Assembly (NCBI GenBank): GCA_012845835.1
Contig: JABAKD010000027.1
Span: forward strand, 4,891,465-4,955,464
From: Undaria pinnatifida
Lineage: Eukaryota > Sar > Phaeophyceae > Laminariales > Alariaceae
Reading direction: 5' to 3'
DNA: 64,000 bases
Program-made: the position numbers and the translations under genes
Notes under the pieces: generated by a model
Databases searched by the model: none
The model's input: the letters and a program-made list of their open reading frames with translations, nothing else
Told to the model about the DNA's origin: nothing
Shown here: positions 57,301 to 64,000 of the stretch, piece after piece
How the letters are laid out: each line of letters begins with the position of its first letter
Numbering within the stretch: position 1 is the stretch's first letter

Positions 57301-59655
57301 TGATTGCTACGGGGTGGACGTTGCCCGTGTCTCGTGAGTATATCGACCTGAGATCTGTACGCCATACACCGATGAACCCCGCGCTATATAACGGTGACAG
57401 TCAACCCGGCTGGTTAGAAGTCGGTGTACTCTGGAGTTTGTGGTCACATCCCGGTACATATGTGCTTTAGACAGATGAAGGCATCCAATACAAGGTACTC
57501 ATTGTGAAGGATTTCCCGTGTACCAGAAAATGACAATTAAACCTACAGTGCAATATACACCCAGATCAAACAGAAAATCGGAGCCTCGCAAACTTTTGTG
57601 ATTTAGGTTCGTAGAATGTGCTAGGACAGAAAACTAACAACATGTACGAGGCGAACACCTTTTCCGGTTGGAATAGGAAACGGGTACAGACTGAGACCAG
57701 CAAACAAACGCACGCCACGGTCCCTGCGATTGACCAAAACCCGTTTGCCTACGGTTCGAGCAGTCGTCTCTTGCCATTTTGTTTTTACGAGTAAGCATTT
57801 GAGTTCCGCTGCCATCTACCCCGTAAGCAACGGTTGCGCAGTGAGGGAAAAAAATACTAAATAACGGAATACCGTGTAAGAACGACGGCAGGAAATAATG
57901 ACGTGGTTGGCAGCAGTGAAGCTATAAGATAAGCAAACCGTAGGCGAGCGGTTAAACATATTACACAAACCAGCAAAAGTTGAAACACACGCAGGGTAGC
58001 TACACACAGGTGTACCTGGGTCGTTTCATCTAAGAAACATGTACGACGTCCTTTCGGTCAAACGCATGGTTCGTGTGGCGTCATTTTCACTTGATTTTTG
58101 AGTATTACCTTTTGTTGGGTGAAAATGATCAGGTGTACCTGTTTTGGGTTATTTCTCAATACTTTCATACAGTTCCAGTTAATACATACTTCGAAGTATA
58201 ATATCATACTATATTGCTTCTAGCGTTGATCCTTGAGTTCGATTCCCACAGTGGTGAGATTTTGATTTTTTTTGCTAAAATGCAAAAAAACAAAACTACT
58301 CACTGCTGAGAACGCTTCGTAGCAGCATAGGTAGGCACACAAATCGACGCGAGTCGACGAGGGAAGCAAACGCTATTTTTTTCTCGCGATAAAAATGAAG
58401 GCACGCGCCGTAGTGGGGAGGGGGGAGGAGGGCTCGCTATGTGACCCCGGATCTGAGCTACTGCTGGGAGGGAGCGCGAGAAGAGTAATGCGACGATAAT
58501 AAATGGGATGGAGAAAAAAAAAAAAACGCATAATACGAGTACTAGTGATGTTCTATTATTCTTCAAAATAAGAAAATGACTGGGGGAGAGTCAGACCCCA
58601 GACGTCGAACTTTATCGTCGTGCGGTGCACGTGCTAGTCCCGTGCGGTGATCCCATGCACGCGGGACACGCTGGAATATGTCATGTTTTCTGTTGTTACA
58701 GTTCATTAGGTTGAACGGGATATGGAAAATCGATATGCCCTCGGGATTTCATGCTACGGGAGCGGAAAACCACGGAGAAACCGACGTTTCACGTGGACCG
58801 TTTGCATGGAAATGATAAATCGGACTTGCCACGTGAATGATTTGGATGGGACTGGAAAACAATTTTTCACGGGAACTGCGTGGATGGGATCACGGCAACG
58901 TCAATTGTACGGGAACGGGGAATATCATTTCCCGTGAATTCCTATACCTGGTAGCAATTCCCGTAGGGAATGTCCCGACGACAGCACAGCTTTTTAGTGT
59001 GTTTTGGTAAACCCTTTCGGAACTTCAAGCGGAAAAAAAAACTCTATAAAAAGTGACAATTACAGCTTTAGTCACACTGCTAAGTCCGTCACGCTGGGGT
59101 ACATGAGGAATGTGCCCAAACTGCAAACCAATGTAAGGGGCTGTACCACAGGCAAGCAGCACAGCACACTAGTAGTCATACTGATGTACGCTCTTCCTAC
59201 CAATAGAGGTTTGATCAGATCTCAGTCGTCGCGTTTTTTGTTGCTACACTGTAATCAAGTTCAAACGGTACAAGGAAATGTTGTACCAGGCATTGCTGTC
59301 GCACTGCCACGGAGTAGTGATAGACACCGACGACCCTGTTTCATGCCACATGCTACTACTCCCATTGTTCGTTTGGGGCTTCAAGGGAAAAAACGTAAGA
59401 GCAATGTGATGGTTACAAAATAGGTCACACAATGTTTGATAGCCGGGGCTGCTGGGTAAGAGGTGCGTCCGAGGCGAACGTTGGGAGTTATCAGGCATAT
59501 GACACGCGCACAGAATGCTTATAATCGTACTGTTGTAATATCTTCCGGTTAATAGTTTTCTAGACCGCACGACTTACATGGTATCGTTTTCTGGTCGATA
59601 TTGATGAGCCCAAAGAGAGTTAACACATAGCGAGGAATCGCTAAAACCAAGGATT
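57301..59655. other. No gene recognised
   Basis: Short open frames without domains. An isolated B-box-like GTTCGATTC at 58238 precedes a T-rich stretch but lacks a matching A box. Confidence 0.4.
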
Positions 59656-59699
59656 TTCACGGGCCGCCATCGGACCCGCGGGTTGGGTCAAGGGGTTTC

Positions 59700-59890
59700 A
59701 AGATTTCATAAGTCGGGCCGGGCCGGGCCGGGCCGGGTCGGCTCGGGTCGGGTCGGCTCGGGTCGGCTCGGGTCGGCTCGGGTCGGGTCAGGTCGGGTCG
59801 GGTCGGCTCGGGTCGGGTCGGGTCGGGTCGGGTCGGGTCGGGTCGGGTCGGGTCGGGTCGGGTCGGGTCGGGTCGGGTCGGGTCTGGTCG
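59700..59890. repeat. (GGGTC)n pentanucleotide array
   Basis: About 37 copies, with GGGCC and GGCTC variants in the first half. The flanks carry the module related to the 7.2- and 9.8-kb arrays (TGAAATCTTGAAACCCCTTG on the minus strand). Confidence 0.9.
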
Positions 59891-60409
59891 GGTCAGATCA
59901 GGTTGGTTCAGATTCGGTAACAAAAAAACTCACAGATCGGGTCGGTTCAGGGTCAAAGGCTTAGAAATCTCACGGCTGGGGTAGGATCGGGTCGTGACCC
60001 GCGAGAAACGCGTCATGTCTCGAGTCGGGCCACCTTAACCCGTGAGACGTTTTCCGCTGGCCCATGGGTCGGGGAGGCAGATCCGGCCCACCGCCTCGAC
60101 ACTTGCAAAAATTACCGCTTCCTGCCCGAAGGCCCCTCTCGACCCGATACTACTTTACGTCATATTGATACGTATGCATACCACTATATACGACTCGTAC
60201 TCGAGTATAATATTTTTTATCGTCACGTGTGCTCCCAAGCTCAAATCGTACCAGGTCGAATAGCACCCAGCGGCCTTCTGAAGAAGCCGTGTTCGCAGGT
60301 GCCATCCCTTCCCCCTCCCAGCGCGCGCTTTCATTCGTATCGCGCATAGGGTTCAGCATTCCCGCTGCTCATCGTTTCGCAATTCCAACTCACGCTCTCG
60401 CGCTTTGGA

Positions 60410-60534
60410 CTTGCATTTTTTTCGTTCAAGAAACTTCGCTACGAGTATGTACGAAACGAGTGTGCACTCCGGGGTCTCGAACTCGCGAAATCGACCTCAG
60501 TAGTTGCGAAGGCTACCTACTATACCACCGAGGA
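60410..60534 (-). mobile_element. tRNA-derived SINE-like element
   Basis: The minus strand begins TCCTCGGTGGTATAGTAGGT, resembling the 5' end of tRNA-Asp. The A box TGGTATAGTAGG (60516-60527) and B box GTTCGAGAC (60474-60482) both fit the pol III consensus and lie 33 nt apart, as in a tRNA. The acceptor stem cannot form, so it is not a working tRNA. An A-rich run follows near 60415. Confidence 0.55.
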
Positions 60535-60549
60535 CGCCGGCACGAGTGG

Positions 60550-63500
60550 TTGTCACTGTCGCCGGGCTTCAATGTGAGTTAACACCAGTGGCGCGAAAAT
60601 TTTCATGTGTTTCTAATTGATCAATTAATGGCGCATTGTTATGTATAGGGCTCGACTCTGAGGCGCGTTTCGGTATGATTAATGCGTCGGAAGTGACCTG
60701 GCAGTACTGTGCTTGTGTTTGCTGTGAACGTAAGCTTTCTTCAAAAGCACGACCCGCAGACCTAACAGGTTCGGTTCGGGAGGTGTGACGTATTCCGTAC
60801 CTGGTACCACCTGGTATAGTATTTTTCTTACCCTAGACGCTTGCTACGGCAGGCATGAACATCATTGTTGCGAGCCTCCCCGCTTACGGACCTCTGTGCC
60901 GGCTTAGAGGACGAAAGAAAGCTGAAAGTGCAGCTCGATGAACAATCCCATAACGTACGATGTCAATGGGTGTTTTTCACGAAAAGCATTGTAAAAACAA
61001 AAAAACAAAATGTTCCGACGATATTGGTTAAAAATCACTATTAATACCTTTGTCGTAGCACGTTATATGTATACCAGAAAGAGTATAGCTTCTGCTGAAA
61101 AACATAGTTTATACAAAGTTTTACTCGAAAAAAACAATAAAAAAAACACATCAAAAAGTCCAACGTGGCCTCTTACATAGTTAGGAAATTCTGCATCCCT
61201 TGACCTTGAGGTCTAGAGCCGGAGATTCTTTAGTAGTTGTCGACGTCCTTTTATACCAGGTACGTGGTACCTTTTGCTATCATGCATAAAGAACTCTGTG
61301 TCGAGATTACGCGGCGCCTACTAAGGGCCTGGTCGCGCTTAGGCCGGTGTCAGGTGTACGCCCACGGCTGAACGTGAGGATGCCGAATGCCGAGGAATAA
61401 TGAGGCTACTGTACGGTTGCGCCATCAGGAGCCCGAACAAGGCTGACTACGACAGACTACGGCAGGGCCACCACTCAACGCTTCCCCGATGCCTCGGCTG
61501 GCGGAAACGGAAGCGTGGATACTACATATCATACTATTCTACGCCGACTCCCATATCAAGACAGACTCCGAGAGCAACGAAATGACGGTGCGCAGATGGA
61601 GGATAAGTGGCCCGCACGGGAGAAGAGCTCCTGCTGAAGAGAGTGATGCTCAGGGATAGGGCTTGGGGGTAAGGGGATACTCCAGAGGACAGGAAAAGGA
61701 TTGGATGGGGGTGCCTTGAGTAATATCTGAAGGAGTTCGGCAGTTACCAGGTAAGTTCGAAGGGTGGTGCGAGGCAGCACAGAAGGCAGGCATGTCGAAG
61801 ACGGGGTGAAGGCTGTCATGCCGAAATGTCACGACGCGAAGAGCAGTAGAACGACAGAGCGGCAAGTGACAGTTGCAACCGCGACACGGACCGTTGACAC
61901 CAATGCGCGGGGGCGGGGGCAGGGGGGGCGGGGGGCGTCGTGCCCCGGAGCCTGAATTGCTGGTTTGGCCGTTGCCGTCATTGTGCGTGCCTTCCCATGA
62001 CCGTAGGTATCTACAGGCTGATTCATGTTAAAAGCCTGAAATTCTCTCCCCACGAATGCCGCTCGCAATATCTAGTCAAAGAGTATATTTTGTATCATAC
62101 TGATCCCCATGACCAGTGGAAGAGGGTGAAATGGTCAGTTATTTGTTAACGGCCTCGGGCTGTCTCTAGGAGCGAATCTCGTATCGACCAATGACAGACC
62201 TTCTGATTTTTCAATGATATTCACGCATTTTCCAAGCGAGGGCGAAAAACAAACTGCTTCGCATTTTGCACGAACTTGTTGGAGACACTCCAAGGCATGT
62301 CTGTAGCAATTTTCGCACAAAATCTCGAATATCTGACCTGCCCTATGTTCAATATTGAGAAGAATCTAGCAAAAAAAAAGGATCGTACACTAAAACCAAT
62401 TCACTTCAAGGAAATGACGTTTTTTACTCATTTTTACGCGCAAAAGTCCACTGCCCACGCCGGTTCTGAGAGATAGACCCTGAATTTTTGCACAAGGGCT
62501 CTACATGCCCATCCCGAGGCCTGACCTCCGGGGGGGGGGTTCTTTTTCTTATTTTCCCCAAAAATATTGATGTTTGGTCTAAGATGGTCCACATTTTTCA
62601 TAAAATCTTACTTGACTAAAAATCAAGCAAAAAGAAAACAAAAACGACCGGTGAGGTCTTCGCAACGGCACATAGAAGACGTGTGAAAAACCTAACGGTC
62701 TGAATCGGAAAAACGGCGGGGACATTCGCCGGAGAATACAGTTCGGGCTTTTTACTTGAACCAGCCTGTAGCGTAGAGCCACCCGGGTCCCTTGCTGTGC
62801 TGTATGCTTCCTTCAAGGAGTTTACCGTCGTTTTTCTTTCGTTTGATTTCGTGCTTGTTATTTTTATTGTTTTATAGTCTATATAGTTTAGTTCATCGCT
62901 TCGGGTGTACGTGCGCGTGCCCATCTGTGCCCTGGTTGGTTTTTTTTTTTGTTTTCTTTCGGCAACCCCCGTTGCTGGTGAGTCCTTCGTGGCGAGACAA
63001 GTGCTACGATGGAGGGAGCGCTTGTTGGCTAAACCACTTTCTCACTGACAGTGCAGGGCTCCTTGACTCATAATCGTCGAAAAGTCGTTCTTGCTTTACA
63101 ATGCATACCTGGTATTGTACTTCGTATTATTTTGTACCTACTGTAGGCAATGGGTCTATCCATCGAGTTGCGTTGCGCTTTGGGTTTAGTCTATTAATAT
63201 TTCACTTTTTTGGTGGGGCAAAGAGCTCTCTCTTGAAGTAATCAAACACCCTCACTCAGAGAAAAAACAAATGCTTCACATCTACCGTTGTGAATTACAG
63301 TAGTAGCATGTCATGTGTCGTCAGTCTGTACGTACTACCTTACTGCATTCCTTCCTGATGTATTCTTCCCTCCAGAGATGTTGGAGTCTATCCTGTGGCC
63401 TGGGACTGGGTTCTGGCGACGACTTAAGATGAGAAGACCAGCAAAGGTGCTGTGAGGATCGTCGCCCAAATTTTAAACTCGCCATGCTTTCGGTTGTATA

Positions 63501-64000
63501 TACACGTCCGATTTTCAACCATAAGTCGTTGTTATCAATCGGTACCTGATCGACAGCTGCTTTGCAAGGATATCAGAAACTAAAACGGCACAAGGATTGA
63601 GCCAGAACCGATTCTACCGACTTTGAAAAAAACGAATGGAAACGGATTTTAGTTTTGAGGTGGCGAGAGCACGGCACTACCTGTGCACGATAAGAATATC
63701 GCAAACCCTAACTCTAACCCTAACAACAACCCAGTCAACCATTGTTTTTGCTACTATTTTTCATGTCCGTCTTCAACTCTAACCCTCTGTTGAGGATAGG
63801 TGTTTTAGACTACCACCCACGAGTATCGAGGCAATGTTCAGTAGCATTGATTGGTTCACTGCTGTACTCGTTGTCGTAGCAGAACTAGAAAGTAACGTAT
63901 GAACGTTACACCTGAACCGGAACTTTCTTGGAAGAATTGTTCTAAAAAAGCGGCGGGATTGCCACCTATTCGGCTACTGCTGTATAGTGTAGTTGGAGAA
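60550..64000. other. No gene recognised
   Basis: Spacer with several TACCTGGTA motifs, a telomere-like block at 63700-63725 (AACCCTAACTCTAACCC) and a minus-strand open stretch at 63321-63518 without a domain I know. Confidence 0.4.

Overview
This window is nuclear DNA from an intron-rich eukaryote. There are no bacterial-style operons. The coding signal I can support lies in short exons bounded by GT and AG, all on the minus strand, separated by introns of 0.15 to 5 kb and embedded in repeats. Gly/Ala/Asn-rich protein segments, roughly 50% G+C, interstitial TTAGGG-like blocks and abundant non-autonomous transposons would fit a brown alga or another stramenopile, but that placement is inference and no sequence here proves it.

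Layout. 0-10.8 kb: repeats and relics, namely a Ty1/copia RNase H fragment at the very start, a complete miniature LTR element (TRIM) with target duplication at 1.6-2.0 kb, a ~200-bp repeat family at 2.3-3.1 kb, GACCC pentamer arrays, and no convincing gene. 10.88-14.4 kb: a satellite of ~546-bp monomers alternating in two types, giving a 1,093-bp higher-order repeat. 15.2-30.2 kb (minus): a SIN3-family gene. Its two paired amphipathic helix domains (PAH1, PAH2) assemble from six exons whose splice phases agree, with a duplicated Gly/Asn-rich exon between them. A helical and coiled-coil, Gly-rich C-terminal part follows in place of a recognisable HDAC-interaction domain.

30.9-56.6 kb (minus): the most unusual part. 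A ~3.4-kb genomic unit is repeated in tandem, and each unit carries the same three exons: i (96 bp), g (98 or 68 bp) and b (220-229 bp). Every copy I checked keeps the splice sites, the splice phases and an open frame. The exon phases are cyclic (b to i phase 1, i to g phase 1, g to b phase 0), so the exons could be joined in frame any number of times into a protein made of ~139-residue repeats. Alternatively they are tandem gene copies. At the upstream (high-coordinate) end the chain begins with coiled-coil exons and a CxxCFPS/poly-Gly exon; a second copy of that N-terminal exon lies at 32 kb. I recognise no domain in this protein.

56.6-64 kb: decayed fragments of the array unit, a GGGTC pentamer array, a tRNA-derived SINE-like element, and no convincing gene. 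At least 13 exact copies of the 9-mer TACCTGGTA or its complement are scattered through the window, where about 0.5 would be expected by chance.
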